64,000 nt of DNA from Streptomyces alanosinicus. GTDB lineage: Bacteria > Actinomycetota > Actinomycetes > Streptomycetales > Streptomycetaceae. Position 1 is the first letter of the stretch. Every line of letters starts with the position of its first letter. The translations under genes and the position numbers were made by a program. The stretch is taken from contig NZ_BMVG01000008.1 of the NCBI RefSeq assembly GCF_014650595.1, positions 1 to 64,000 of the forward strand, in the 5' to 3' direction. Under the pieces are notes generated by a model. That model was not told the origin of the DNA. It searched no databases and was given only the letters and a program-made list of their open reading frames with translations. Below, in pieces: positions 42,847 to 52,318 of the stretch.

Positions 42847-44330
42847 TGCGCTCCCCCCATGTCGTATCCCACCCCGCCCATGGATGTGACCGGCCAGTAC
42901 TGGTCGTCCAGGCACCAGCGCCAGCTGCCGGCCTGCTGCCAGGCGGCGACCTTGGCCGCGGCCGGCTGCTGCTGGGCGCGGGTGGCGTGGAAGTCCATGC
43001 AGTAACCGGCGGTGTTGGCGAAGGCCAGCAGGTCGCCGGGTTCGGGCCGGCGCGGCAGGAAGACCGTCCGGCGCGTGATCAGGTCGGTTTCCAGGCACAG
43101 ACTGCCGAAGAGATGCACGGCGACCGGTTCCGCGGCCGGCCTCGCCCGGCCGCGGGGGACGACGACGGGGTCCATCAGCACTCCGTGTTCCTCCAGGCCC
43201 ACGTCGTCGGCCTTGGCCGCGAGCCGTACGAGGAGTGCGCCTCCGTTCCGCGGCGCACGCACCTCCAGCACTCTGGCCAGGGTCAGCCCGCACTGGTCCA
43301 GCAGGGCCCGGCCGGGTTCGATGTACAGGTCGTAGAGGTGCTCCAGCAGCAGTGCGGCGAGGGGCCGGCCGTCGAAGGAGGCGGCCGGGTGGGCGAGCAG
43401 TTCGTCGAGGTAGCGCGGCCCGGCGACCGGGCGGTGGGCGGGGTAGAGGCCGAGCGAGCCGCGCAGCGTGCCGCTTTCGTTGCGCAGTCCGTAGCCGTGC
43501 CCGCCCCAGGTCAGTGGCGGCCGGGTGCCGAGGACGGCCGCGGTGAGCGCGGTCGTGTACCGCTCCCACTGCGCGCCGTCGGCCAGGTAGTCGACGCCGA
43601 ATCCGCCGCCGATGTCCACGGCCGAGGGGCGCAGTCCCCGGCCGCGGCACTCCTCCAGCACCCGCAGACAGCCGTCCAGCGCGGTGGCCTTCTCGGTGAC
43701 GCTCGTGGTGTCCAGGTGATAGGCCACGCCCACCAGTTCCACGACGTCGCTGTGCCGCTGGACCGCTTCCAGCAGTTGCTCCGACTCGTTCACGGGCGTC
43801 CCGAAACGGCTGCGTCTGCTCAGCACCCGCACGCCGGATGTCTCGAATCCCGCCAGCCGGAGCAGGACGCGCGTCCGCGGAAGGGTGAACTTGCGGACGA
43901 GTACGGCGAGTTGCTCCAGTTCGGCCGGACCGTCGACCACGACGGTGACCGAGGTGCGTGCGGCCAGCCACAGGAAGTCCGGGTTCTTCGGACCGGTGGC
44001 CGTGATGCGGTCGGGGGTGAAGCCGGCGCCGAGCGCGTGCTGGAGTTCCCCGAGGGAGGCGACGTCCACGCCGGCGTCCGTGGCCGCCAGCCGCCGCAGC
44101 AGGGCGCTGGAACGATTGGCCTTGTGCGCGAACAGCACCTGGCCGGACAGCCGATGTGTGCCGTACACCGACCTGAACTGCTCCAGATTGGCGGCGAGTT
44201 GATCGGGCATCACCATGTTCAGCGGAGAGCCGAGGGCGTCGGTGAGGGTGTGCAGCAGTTCGGGCGCCGCGAGGAGCGAGCGCAGCCATTCGCCCAGCCG
44301 TGGTGCGAGATACAAGGGCGGTGCGCCCAT
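42843..44330 (-). CDS. PLP-dependent decarboxylase, Y4yA/DAP-decarboxylase-like (fold type III)
   Basis: 495 residues from ATG 44330. Alanine-racemase-type barrel: PLP Lys in VLFAHKANRSSALLR (about 70), GVDVASLGELQHAL, phosphate site VDIGGGFGVDY, and YIEPGRALLDQCG. The C-terminal sheet has the Cys-x-Glu-x-Asp active-site segment GSLCLETDLI and AGYCMDFHATRA with the PLP-contacting Tyr. It is longer than DAP decarboxylase (about 420) and resembles the rhizobial Y4yA group, whose function is not established. It is first in the three-gene PLP operon. Confidence 0.82.
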   Translation of the reverse strand: MGAPPLYLAPRLGEWLRSLLAAPELLHTLTDALGSPLNMVMPDQLAANLEQFRSVYGTHRLSGQVLFAHKANRSSALLRRLAATDAGVDVASLGELQHALGAGFTPDRITATGPKNPDFLWLAARTSVTVVVDGPAELEQLAVLVRKFTLPRTRVLLRLAGFETSGVRVLSRRSRFGTPVNESEQLLEAVQRHSDVVELVGVAYHLDTTSVTEKATALDGCLRVLEECRGRGLRPSAVDIGGGFGVDYLADGAQWERYTTALTAAVLGTRPPLTWGGHGYGLRNESGTLRGSLGLYPAHRPVAGPRYLDELLAHPAASFDGRPLAALLLEHLYDLYIEPGRALLDQCGLTLARVLEVRAPRNGGALLVRLAAKADDVGLEEHGVLMDPVVVPRGRARPAAEPVAVHLFGSLCLETDLITRRTVFLPRRPEPGDLLAFANTAGYCMDFHATRAQQQPAAAKVAAWQQAGSWRWCLDDQYWPVTSMGGVGYDMGGAQ

Positions 44331-44427
44331 ACGTGGCCCTCCCCGGCGCATCGGGCCCGGCTTCCCGGACACGCTCCCCCGCTCCCCGCGGTGCGCCGTG
44401 TAGCACTCTTCCCGTCCGCCCGCCGCT

Positions 44428-47167
44428 CTATCCCCCTGAAACTTCAAAAGCGGGGTGAACCGAACGCTTCTTGTCAGCTGTCGCCGTGGGCGGTGCGGGG
44501 CTGGGCGGGCAGGCTGGGCTCGGGGAGGTGGTCAGTGCCGTGCCGAGGTCGGCTCTGCCGTCGATCGCGAGCTTGCGGTAGACGTGGGTGAGATGGAACT
44601 CCACGGTGCGCCGGCTGACGAACAGGGCGGAGGCGATCGCTTGGTTGTCCATGCCGGTGGCGGCGAGGGAGGCGATACGGTGTTCGCGTTCGGTGAGCGC
44701 GCTCACTCCGGACTGACGTCTGCGGCGGGGGCGCGCGCCGGTGGCAAGGAAGGCGCGGTAGGCGCGTTCGGACAGGGGGGCGGCGCCTGAGGTGTCGGCG
44801 AGGTCGAGTGCCTGGCACAGCGCTGTCCGTGCCTCGGTGGCCCGGGGGGGCAGCCGGCCGAGGATGCGCAGGCTGGTGGCGATGGTGTGGTCGGCGCCCC
44901 GGCGGCGTGCTCGTACCAGCTCCTCCTCGGCCAGGTCCATGGCGGTGTCGTGGTCGCCGAGGCGCTGGTGGACGAGGGCGGCGTGGGAGCGCCAGGGGAC
45001 GAGGGCGGGGTTGTCGTATCCGCCGTCGCGCATCAGCTGGGCGCAGGCGCCGAGTTCGTCCAGGGCGGCGTGCTGGTCGCCTCGGGCGTGGTGGTTCCGG
45101 GCGCGCGCGGCATGCAGGGCGGACCAGCTCCAGTGGCTGCCTGCCGGACTCTGGTAGGAGGCCTGGCAGACGTGGTCCGCCTCTTCGGCGGCGCCGAGGT
45201 CGAGCAGGGCGTGGATGACCTGGGCGGTGGCATAGGGCTGGTAGCGCCGCCCCGGCGGGGCCAGGGCGAGGGCCTGGCGGCCCAGTGACAGGGCGGAGGT
45301 GATGTCACCCGTGCGGTGGGCGATCTTGGCGCGCATCGCCAGGAAGAGGGACTGCACGGGGGCGGGCTGGCGGTGGATGCCGTCGCCGAGGAGCTGGTCG
45401 CAGCAGCGGGCGTCGGTGAGGCGGCCCGCGTGCAGCAGCGCGGCCGCCGCGAACACGGTCGTGAGCGCGGGGTCCTCCGTCGGTCCGGGCCGGGCGAGCC
45501 CGGTCGGCGAAATCGGCGGCAGCGTGGGCGCACTGTCCGCTCAGCGTGGTCTTCAGGGCGAGCGCGGCCAGCAGCAGTCGCTGTCCGGGGCTCGCACCGG
45601 CCAGGTCGCGGGCGATGTGGCCGCGGGCTATCCAGGCGTCGGCCACGTGCGGGGTCTCCTCCAGGAGGACCAGGATGCCCTGGGCCCACAGCCGGTACAG
45701 CGTCTCGCGGTCGTCCTCGCCGAACTGGCCGGCCAGTTCGTCCAGCAGGGCCACGGCCGCTTCGGCACGCCCGGTGCGGACCAGCGCCTCGGCCAGGTGC
45801 GGCACCAGGGTCGCCCGCACCCGGACGTCGGCCTCGCCTGCCAGGACCGTACGCAGATGCGTGGCGGCCGCTTCGGGGTCGCTGTGCACCTCGGCGACGC
45901 CCAGCCGGGCCAGGAGCCCGGGGCGGTCGGTGTCCGGGGGCGGCTCCGCCAGGGCACGGCGCAGATACGCGCCGGCAGCGGACAGATCCGAGTGCTCCTC
46001 GGCGACACGGGCCGCCTCCCGCAGCACCGGCACCCGCCAGGCCTGTCCCCCGGGTGTGGTGAGCAGCAGCATGTCGGCGATCTCGGAGGGAGGGGCGCCG
46101 AGGTCGCGCAGTGCTTCGGCCGCCCGGGAACGCAGTGTGCCGAGCGCGTGCTCGCCCGCCTGTGCGGTGAGGACCTGGGCGACGGCGGCGGAGCGGAGTT
46201 GCCAGGGCGGTCCCGCGCACCCTCATCCGGCGTCCTCCGGGGCGGTGACGGCCTGTTCCGCGTCGGATACGGCGATCCGCGCCGTCGCCGCGAGCAGTGG
46301 CAGACCGGTCACCTGGCCGAGGGCGATGACCACGGTGGCCGTGGCGGTCACCGCGGGTGCGTGGCGGTTCAGCAGCAGGGGCAGGGCGCGCAGGACGGCG
46401 CGGTCGCAGAGACCGGCCGCCTGGTCCGGCGTGATCCGCGGGGCCGGAGTGCCGGTGCGGGCGACGGAGACGGCCACGGCGTCCAGCAGCCCCGGGTTGC
46501 CGCCGGTGGCGGCATGGCACACCGCCGCGCTGTCGGGCTCCAGGGCCTGGCCGAGCTTGCCGGCCAAGGTGTCGGCCGTGCCCTGTTCGGACAGGGGCCG
46601 CAGAGACAGCCGGGGGAATTCCGGGCATGCCGCCAGCGCCGTTTCGAGCGCTCCGCGGGCGGCTCCGGTGGCCGTACGGCCGGCCACGGCCAGTCCGATC
46701 GGGACACCCTCCAGACGACGGGCCAGGTAGGCCAGCCATCGCTGGGAGAGGTCATCGGCGTGGTGGGCGTCGTCGACCAGCAGGACCACCGGGCCTCGCC
46801 GCGACAGACGCAGCAGCACCAGATAGAGATCGTGGAAGCGTTCGACGGGCAGGGCACGGTCGCCGGACCCGTCGGGGAGCGGGGCCGGGCCGGCGTCCAG
46901 CAGGCCGCGGTCCTCCTCGCTCAGCAGCGCGTCGAGCAGTTGACGGACGGCTCCCCACGGCTCGGCCGCCTCGTGCGGACAGCAGCGTGCCCGCAACACG
47001 TGGGCCTTGTGCCGGCGGGCACGGGCCGCGGCCTCCGCCGGCAGCGCACCCTTTCCGGCCCCGGCCGGTGCCTCGACCGACACAGCCGTGCCAGCGCCCG
47101 CCACGACGTGGCCGAGCAGGGCGTTCAGCACCTGCAGTGCGCGGGCGCGCTCCACGAGAGGCGTCAT
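44428..47167 (-). pseudogene. LAL-type LuxR regulator, frameshifted twice
   Basis: The amino frame from 47167 gives MTPLVERARALQVLNALL, a P-loop EAPAGAGKGAL (Gly in place of the usual Thr/Ser), and VVLLVDDAHHADDLSQRWL (Walker B), ending EQAVTAPEDAG at 46223. The middle part (WQLRSAAVAQVLTAQAGEH...LREAARVAEEHSDLSAA) is in a second frame; the region that should contain FRHPLLRSA has been cut. Near 45510 the frame changes again, and the rest carries the HTH LTEREHRIASLAATGMDNQ, ALFVSRRTVEFHLTHVYRKL to the stop at 44428. Restored length is about 910 residues, typical for LAL activators. It lies 97 bp upstream of the PLP operon on the same strand and was probably its activator. Confidence 0.8.
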
Positions 47168-47206
47168 GGTCTCTCCGTACGTTGTCCGGCCACGCCGGCC
47201 CGGGGG

Positions 47207-48190
47207 TCAGCGCAGCAGGTGCTCCGCCACGGCCGTGTTGGTGACGATGCCGTTGAACAGGCCGGTTCTCAGTGCCGCCGAGGTGGCGGCGGCCCGCTCG
47301 GCACCGTCGGCGAGGAGGATCACGTCGGGCACGCGGCGCAGTTCGTCGAAGCCGATCGCGATGATCCGCTCGGTGAGTTCCGGGGCGACGGGACGCCCGT
47401 CCGCGTCCAGCAGCTGACCCACGACCTCCGCGCAGGTTCCTCGGCTCCGGTACTGCTCGCGCTCGTCGGCGCCGAGTGCGTCGTAGATGGTGGACAGGCC
47501 CGGCTCCCAGGCGCCGACGGTGACCAGGGCCTTGGTGAGGTGCTGGAACTGGCCGACCGCCTCAGCGATGCCCGGCTGCCGGCGCAGCGTCCGGGCTGTC
47601 GCGCCGTCAGGAAGGAGAAGTGGCGCGTGGATCGGATACACGGGGCCGCGCGCGATGGAGGCGGCTCGGCGCACGGCTTCCACGGCGTTGTTGTCCACGG
47701 GCCGCAGCGGGGTCACCCCGCACAGCTGCACCACCCTGCAGCGGGCCAGCACGGTCAGTTCACGGCCGACCGCCTCGATCTCGGGGCCCCAGACGAGGCC
47801 GAGGACATCGGAATCGGTGACGATCTCGGCGAGCAGCGCCGCGGCGACCGAGCCGAGGCGCTGGGTGGCCAGCACCGCGCCGCCCGGATCCTGCTGTGCC
47901 GAGGTGAAGACGACGCAGTGGCGGAGGTCGTACCGGCTGCGCAGGGCGTCGGAGCGCTCGGCGTCCAGTTCGGCGGGGAGCCTGACCTCCAGCCGGATCA
48001 GGCCGTTGTGCAGCGCGGTCTCCAGCATGCGGGCCACCTTGAAGCGGCTGATGCCGAACTCCTCCGCGATCTCGGTCTTCGACCTGCCTTCGAGGTAGAA
48101 CCGACGGGCCATGGCGGCGGTCTGCACCAGCTCCTCCGGGCCCGTGTGGTGCGGCGGCCTGCCGACGCGCGGTCTGTGCTGTGTGCTCAT
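47207..48190 (-). CDS. SorC-family sugar-responsive transcriptional regulator
   Basis: 327 residues from ATG 48190 (two in-frame starts lie 9-12 bp upstream). HTH at about 25-70: ARRFYLEGRSKTEIAEEFGI, FKVARMLETAL. The remainder is the SorC sugar-binding domain: DVLGLVWGPEIEAVG, VVQLCGVTPL, VTVGAWEPGLSTIYD and ALRTGLFNGIVTNTAVAEHLL. Such proteins sense a phosphorylated sugar or polyol. The ABC importer for a polyol-like substrate is divergently placed beyond the ATPase gene, and repeats at 48200-48283 lie at its own promoter. Confidence 0.88.
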   Translation of the reverse strand: MSTQHRPRVGRPPHHTGPEELVQTAAMARRFYLEGRSKTEIAEEFGISRFKVARMLETALHNGLIRLEVRLPAELDAERSDALRSRYDLRHCVVFTSAQQDPGGAVLATQRLGSVAAALLAEIVTDSDVLGLVWGPEIEAVGRELTVLARCRVVQLCGVTPLRPVDNNAVEAVRRAASIARGPVYPIHAPLLLPDGATARTLRRQPGIAEAVGQFQHLTKALVTVGAWEPGLSTIYDALGADEREQYRSRGTCAEVVGQLLDADGRPVAPELTERIIAIGFDELRRVPDVILLADGAERAAATSAALRTGLFNGIVTNTAVAEHLLR

Positions 48191-48199
48191 GCCGTCCAT

Positions 48200-48283
48200 C
48201 ACCTGTCTTCCGACGCCAGCCGTCCCGTGCCAGTCGTCTCACACCTGTCTTCCGACGCCGGTCCTCCCATACCTGTCGTCCCA
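48200..48283. promoter_or_regulatory. Array of repeated motifs upstream of the SorC gene
   Basis: CACCTGTCTTCCGACGCC occurs exactly at 48200-48217 and 48242-48259, 42 bp apart (about four helical turns). Related ACCTGTCGTCCCACA is at 48271 and CCAGTCGTCTCACA at 48230. The array overlaps the start region of the SorC gene and is a good candidate for autoregulatory operators. Confidence 0.6.
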
Positions 48284-48309
48284 CACAGTCAGGACCGTTC
48301 CCCGACATG

Positions 48310-48807
48310 TCAGCCGGGGACGGCGGCGGCCACCCGGGGCAGACAGGCCCGGACCCACTTGCCGCCTCCGGGCGCCCAGCCGGCTGTCCAGGACCCGGCG
48401 AGCGAGGCGACGATCGCGAGTCCGCGCCCGCAGTCGTCGTCCTGCCCTGCCGAGCGCCGGACCGGCAGGTCCGGTGACGGGTCACGCACCTCGGCGTGGA
48501 GTGCGTCGGGTCTCAGTCGCAAGGTGAGTGTGATCGACGATTCCGGTCCGAGCGGTTCGGAATGCACGGCGTGTCGGTGTGTGGTCCGCGGCGGTCGGCA
48601 GCCATGGCAGACGGCATTCGTGACGAGTTCGCATACGACCAGGACGGCCGCTTCGATGAATTCCTCCGCCGCCCCCCAGCGGCGCAGGGAGTTTCTGGTG
48701 AAAGCGCGCGCCTGCCGGGGCGCGGTCAGGACGGCCGGCAATTCGATGGAGGCGGAGGCGACTTCGGCAGCAGCGCACGGAACGTCGCGTTCGGCTACAG
48801 CGTTCAT
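48310..48807 (-). CDS. RsbW/anti-sigma-type ATP-binding protein (HATPase)
   Basis: 165 residues, a standalone GHKL ATPase domain as in streptomycete anti-sigma kinases. N-box CELVTNAVCHG and G1/G2 parts VRDPSPDLP and DDDCGRGLAIVASLAGSW are visible. Such proteins bind sigma or anti-anti-sigma factors, phosphorylating the latter. No partner is adjacent. It is on the SorC strand, 120 bp upstream of it, and divergent from the ABC importer. Confidence 0.85.
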   Translation of the reverse strand: MNAVAERDVPCAAAEVASASIELPAVLTAPRQARAFTRNSLRRWGAAEEFIEAAVLVVCELVTNAVCHGCRPPRTTHRHAVHSEPLGPESSITLTLRLRPDALHAEVRDPSPDLPVRRSAGQDDDCGRGLAIVASLAGSWTAGWAPGGGKWVRACLPRVAAAVPG

Positions 48808-48892
48808 GGTGTCTTCCGATCTTTCAGAAGAGTCTGGTTCGCCCCCACGGTTTCTGCTCGATTGAGCATATAGACCTCATGCGTTCAGGTAC

Positions 48893-48929
48893 TTCCATTA
48901 AAGGCCACGCCAAGCCGACGTCAATGGAA
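48893..48929. promoter_or_regulatory. Inverted repeat in the divergent promoter region of the ABC importer
   Basis: TTCCATT (48893-48899) and AATGGAA (48923-48929) are exact complements, 23 bp apart, in the 230-bp gap between the ATPase and solute-binding protein starts. It could be a regulator site for the importer operon; the arms differ from the SorC-gene repeats. Confidence 0.4.
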
Positions 48930-49037
48930 TCGCGGGGATGAGGCCAAAGAGGAGCGAATAGCGCTCATCCGAGCACAATGGCGTGCCGGGTGCATCCGGC
49001 CGTCGTTGTACACCGGAACAGCGAGGAGTACTCCACG

Positions 49038-50444
49038 ATGCGATTCCCGAGAACCCGGCGGCTCCGGAAAAGCCGACGATTGCCGGAAAACCGACGACGA
49101 CGCGCCGCCGCGGCCCTCGCCGCGGTCCTGGCCGGGCTGTCGCCGGCGGCCGGCTGCGCCGGGGCCGGGGCGATCGGCGGCGGCTCCGGGGCGGGCACCA
49201 CGATCACGGTGGCCATCGTCGCCAACCCGCAGATGCAGGACGTTCAGAAACTCACCCCGTACTTCGAGCACCGCCACCCGGGCGTCCACGTCCGGTACGT
49301 CACGCTGCCGGAGAACGTGGCCCGCCAGAAGATCACCGAATCGGTGGCGACCGGCGGCAAGGAGTTCGACGTGGTGATGATCAGCAACTACGAGACGCCG
49401 ATGTGGGCGAGGAACGGCTGGCTGGTGGACCTCCAGCCGTACGCCGACCGCACACCGGGATACGACCCCGGCGACTTCATCCGCCCGATCCGGCAGTCCC
49501 TGTCCTATCGGGGTGAGCTGTACTCGGTGCCGTTCTACGGCGAGTCGTCGTATCTGATGTACCGCAAGGATCTCCTCGCCGCCCGTCATCTGACCATGCC
49601 CGCCGCGCCCACCTGGGAGCAGGTCGCCGCACTGGCCCGCAAGCTGAACGACCCGGCGCACCGCGTCGCCGGGATCTGTCTGCGCGGGGTCCCCGGCTGG
49701 GGCGAGAACCTGGCTCCGCTGGACACAGTGATCAACACCTTCGGCGGACGCTGGTACGACCTGGGATGGAACGCCCGGCTCACCTCGCCGGAGGTGACGA
49801 AAGCGGTCGGTTTCTACACCGGTCTGCTCCGTACGGCCGGCGAACCGGGCGCGGCCACCGCCGGATACACCGAGTGCGGTACGGACATGGCGCAGGGCAA
49901 TGCCGCACTGTGGTATGACGCGACCGTGGCGGCCGGTTCGCTGGAGGACCCGGGCAGCAGCAAGGTCGTCGGCAGGATCGGCTACGCGTCCGCCCCCGTC
50001 GAACGGACCGCGTCCTCGGGGTGGCTCTACTCCTGGTCGCTGGCGATCCCCGGGACCAGCCGGCACCGGGACGCCGCCTGGCAGTTCATGGCGTGGGCGA
50101 CCTCCAAGCAGTACATCCGGTTCGTCGGCGGCAGGCTCGGCTGGTCGCACGTACCACCGGGAAGCCGTGTCTCGACGTACCGGATCCCGCAGTACGCCAG
50201 GGCCGCCGCCTTCGCCGAGCCCACCCTGCGGGCGATCGGCGCCGCCGATCCCGAACACCCCACCGTGGAGCCCGTCCCGTACACCGGAGTGCAGTTCCTG
50301 GACATCCCCGAGTTCCAGGACCTCGGCACCCGGGTCAGCCAGCAGATCACCGCGGTGATCGCCGGGCGGAAGTCGGTGCGGGCCGCCCTGGCCCAGTCAC
50401 AGCAGTACGCCCAGACCGTCGGCCGGACCTACCGGCACCGGTGA
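49038..50444 (+). CDS. Extracellular solute-binding protein of a polyol/sugar ABC importer
   Basis: 468 residues. Very basic start, hydrophobic stretch and LSPAAGC ending at Cys40, a weak lipobox, so probably a lipoprotein. Family 1 binding-protein features: ITVAIVANPQMQDVQKLTPYFEHRHPGV, FDVVMISNYETPMWARNGWLVDLQPY, and YSVPFYGESSYLMYRKDLL. The sequence is closest in pattern to sorbitol/mannitol-type binders. It captures the solute outside and delivers it to the permeases encoded just downstream (32 bp gap). Confidence 0.87.
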   Translation: MRFPRTRRLRKSRRLPENRRRRAAAALAAVLAGLSPAAGCAGAGAIGGGSGAGTTITVAIVANPQMQDVQKLTPYFEHRHPGVHVRYVTLPENVARQKITESVATGGKEFDVVMISNYETPMWARNGWLVDLQPYADRTPGYDPGDFIRPIRQSLSYRGELYSVPFYGESSYLMYRKDLLAARHLTMPAAPTWEQVAALARKLNDPAHRVAGICLRGVPGWGENLAPLDTVINTFGGRWYDLGWNARLTSPEVTKAVGFYTGLLRTAGEPGAATAGYTECGTDMAQGNAALWYDATVAAGSLEDPGSSKVVGRIGYASAPVERTASSGWLYSWSLAIPGTSRHRDAAWQFMAWATSKQYIRFVGGRLGWSHVPPGSRVSTYRIPQYARAAAFAEPTLRAIGAADPEHPTVEPVPYTGVQFLDIPEFQDLGTRVSQQITAVIAGRKSVRAALAQSQQYAQTVGRTYRHR

Positions 50445-50476
50445 CCGCTCCCACCCCCGCCGTCCGAGGAGGCGCC

Positions 50477-51421
50477 ATGGCGACGCTCGCCCCGTCCAGC
50501 CCCGTTCCCCTGACGCCCGGCAGGCCGTCGTCACGGCTGTCGGCCGGCGAGGCATGGCGGCGCCGGCTGCCGCTGAGCCCGGCACTGCTCCTGATGATCA
50601 TCGTCACCCAGATCCCGTTCGTCTTCACGGTGCTCTTCTCGTTCCAGTCCTGGAATCTGGTCCGGCCCCACTCCCGGCACTGGGTGGGCCTGAGCAATTA
50701 CAGCGATGTCTTCACCGACAGTGCCTTCCGGGACGCGCTGTTCACCGAGATCGAGATGACCCTGCTGGCGGTGGCCGTCTCGATGGCGCTGGGCGTCGGC
50801 CTGGCCGTGCTGCTGGACCGCGAGTTCCCCGGCCGGGCCATGGTCAGAACGCTGCTGATCGCCCCGTTCCTGATCATGCCGACGGTGGCGGGGCTGCTGT
50901 GGAGGACCACGATGCTCGACCCGGTGTACGGCATCGTCAACTTCCTGCTGCGCCTGGCCGGGATCGCTCCGGTCGATTTCGTCAGCCGGTTCCCGATGGC
51001 GTCGATCGTCACGGTGCTGGTGTGGCAGTGGACGCCCTTCATGGCGCTGATCGTCCTCGCGGGACTGCAGAGCCAGTCCGGCGACGTGCTGGAGGCCGCC
51101 CAGATCGACGGCGCCGGGCCCTGGACCACTTTCCGGGCCATCACCGTGCCGCACCTGCGGCCCTACATCGAACTGGGTGTGCTGCTCGGCGCGATCTATC
51201 TGATCAACACCTTCGACGTGATCTTCATGATGACGCAGGGCGGGCCGGGCACGGCGACCACCAATCTGCCGTACTACCTCTACCAGCGCGCGTTCCTCGG
51301 CTTCGACGTCGGGCAGGCCTCGGCACTCGGCGTCGTCACCGTGGCCGGGACCGTCGTCGTCGCCTCGATCGCGCTGCGCATGCTCTTCACCGTCTTCGGC
51401 ACCACCGAAGGGAGGGCGTGA
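50477..51421 (+). CDS. ABC sugar permease, first subunit (MalF-like)
   Basis: 314 residues with about six helices. The EAA loop EAAQIDGAGPWTTFRAITVPHL that docks the ATPase is well conserved. Early LLMIIVTQIPFVFTVLFSFQSWNL and WVGLSNYSDVF are typical of SmoF/MalF permeases. ATG 50477 follows GAGGAGG at 50467-50473. The stop overlaps the next start (TGATG). Confidence 0.9.
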   Translation: MATLAPSSPVPLTPGRPSSRLSAGEAWRRRLPLSPALLLMIIVTQIPFVFTVLFSFQSWNLVRPHSRHWVGLSNYSDVFTDSAFRDALFTEIEMTLLAVAVSMALGVGLAVLLDREFPGRAMVRTLLIAPFLIMPTVAGLLWRTTMLDPVYGIVNFLLRLAGIAPVDFVSRFPMASIVTVLVWQWTPFMALIVLAGLQSQSGDVLEAAQIDGAGPWTTFRAITVPHLRPYIELGVLLGAIYLINTFDVIFMMTQGGPGTATTNLPYYLYQRAFLGFDVGQASALGVVTVAGTVVVASIALRMLFTVFGTTEGRA

Positions 51422-52266
51422 TGAGCGCCGTCGAACCCTCCGCCCGCCGCGTCAAGCGCCTGCTGGGACAGAGCGCCTGGACGGCCGGTGCCTGGCTGGC
51501 GGGGCTGATGTTCTTCTTTCCCGTGCTCTGGATGGCGCTGACCGCCTTCAAGCAGGAGTCCGACGCCTACACCACCACCCCGCATCTCGTCTTCTCCCCC
51601 ACCCTCGACCAGTTCCGGGCGGTGTTCTCCAGCGGCATCGGCCCGTATCTGGCCAACTCTGCGCTGGCGACCGCGCTTTCCACGCTTCTCGTGCTCGCGA
51701 TCGGGGTGCCGGCCGCCTACGCCCTGTCGATCCGTTCGGTCCGCAGATGGCGCGACGCGCTGTTCTTCTTCATCTCCACCAAGATGCTCCCCGTCGTCGC
51801 CGCCATCGTGCCGATCTATCTCGCCGTACGCGACATCGGCGCCCTGGACGACATCGGCACTCTCATCGTGCTGTACACGGCGATGAACCTGCCGATCGCG
51901 GTGTGGATGCTGCGCTCGTTCTTCCTCGAAGTCCCCGGCGAGGTTCTGGAGGCGGCCCGGGTCGACGGCGCGACCCAGCGCCAGGAGATCACCCAGGTGC
52001 TGCTGCCGATGGTCGCGCCCGGTATCGCGGCGACCGCGCTGATCTGCGTGATCTTCTCCTGGAACGAGTTCTTCCTCGCCCTCAATCTCACCTCCGTCCG
52101 GGCCGCCACCATGCCCGTGTTCCTGATCGGCTTCATGACCAGCGAGGGCCTCTACTGGGCCCGGCTCGCCGCCGCCGCGAGCCTGGCCTGCCTGCCCGTC
52201 CTGCTCGCCGGCTGGATCGCCCAGAAGCAGCTTGTCCGCGGGCTGTCCATGGGAGCGGTGAAGTGA
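51421..52266 (+). CDS. ABC sugar permease, second subunit (MalG-like)
   Basis: 281 residues with about six helices and the EAA loop EAARVDGATQRQEITQVLLP. LFFFISTKMLPVVAAIVPIYL and IFSWNEFFLALNL are typical for the polyol subgroup (SmoG/MtlG). It is coupled to the first permease by a TGATG junction. No ATPase gene follows; streptomycetes commonly use a shared MsiK ATPase. No polyol dehydrogenase or kinase follows either, unlike usual SorC/polyol clusters. Confidence 0.9.
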   Translation: MSAVEPSARRVKRLLGQSAWTAGAWLAGLMFFFPVLWMALTAFKQESDAYTTTPHLVFSPTLDQFRAVFSSGIGPYLANSALATALSTLLVLAIGVPAAYALSIRSVRRWRDALFFFISTKMLPVVAAIVPIYLAVRDIGALDDIGTLIVLYTAMNLPIAVWMLRSFFLEVPGEVLEAARVDGATQRQEITQVLLPMVAPGIAATALICVIFSWNEFFLALNLTSVRAATMPVFLIGFMTSEGLYWARLAAAASLACLPVLLAGWIAQKQLVRGLSMGAVK

Positions 52267-52318
52267 ACCGGAGCCTTCTCCCCTTCTCGGCTTGTCAGCT
52301 GTTCAGCGTCTCCGCCTA

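Noticed and set aside
38394..44330. Classical antibiotic gene cluster around the PLP operon
   Set aside because: No NRPS, PKS, terpene cyclase or RiPP genes are nearby. At most it is a small non-canonical pathway, reported above as such.
45299..48865. Open plus-strand frame of almost 1,200 codons
   Set aside because: It is antisense to the LAL, SorC and ATPase genes, is rich in Gly/Arg/Gln/His and lacks any domain. It is a typical high-GC shadow frame.
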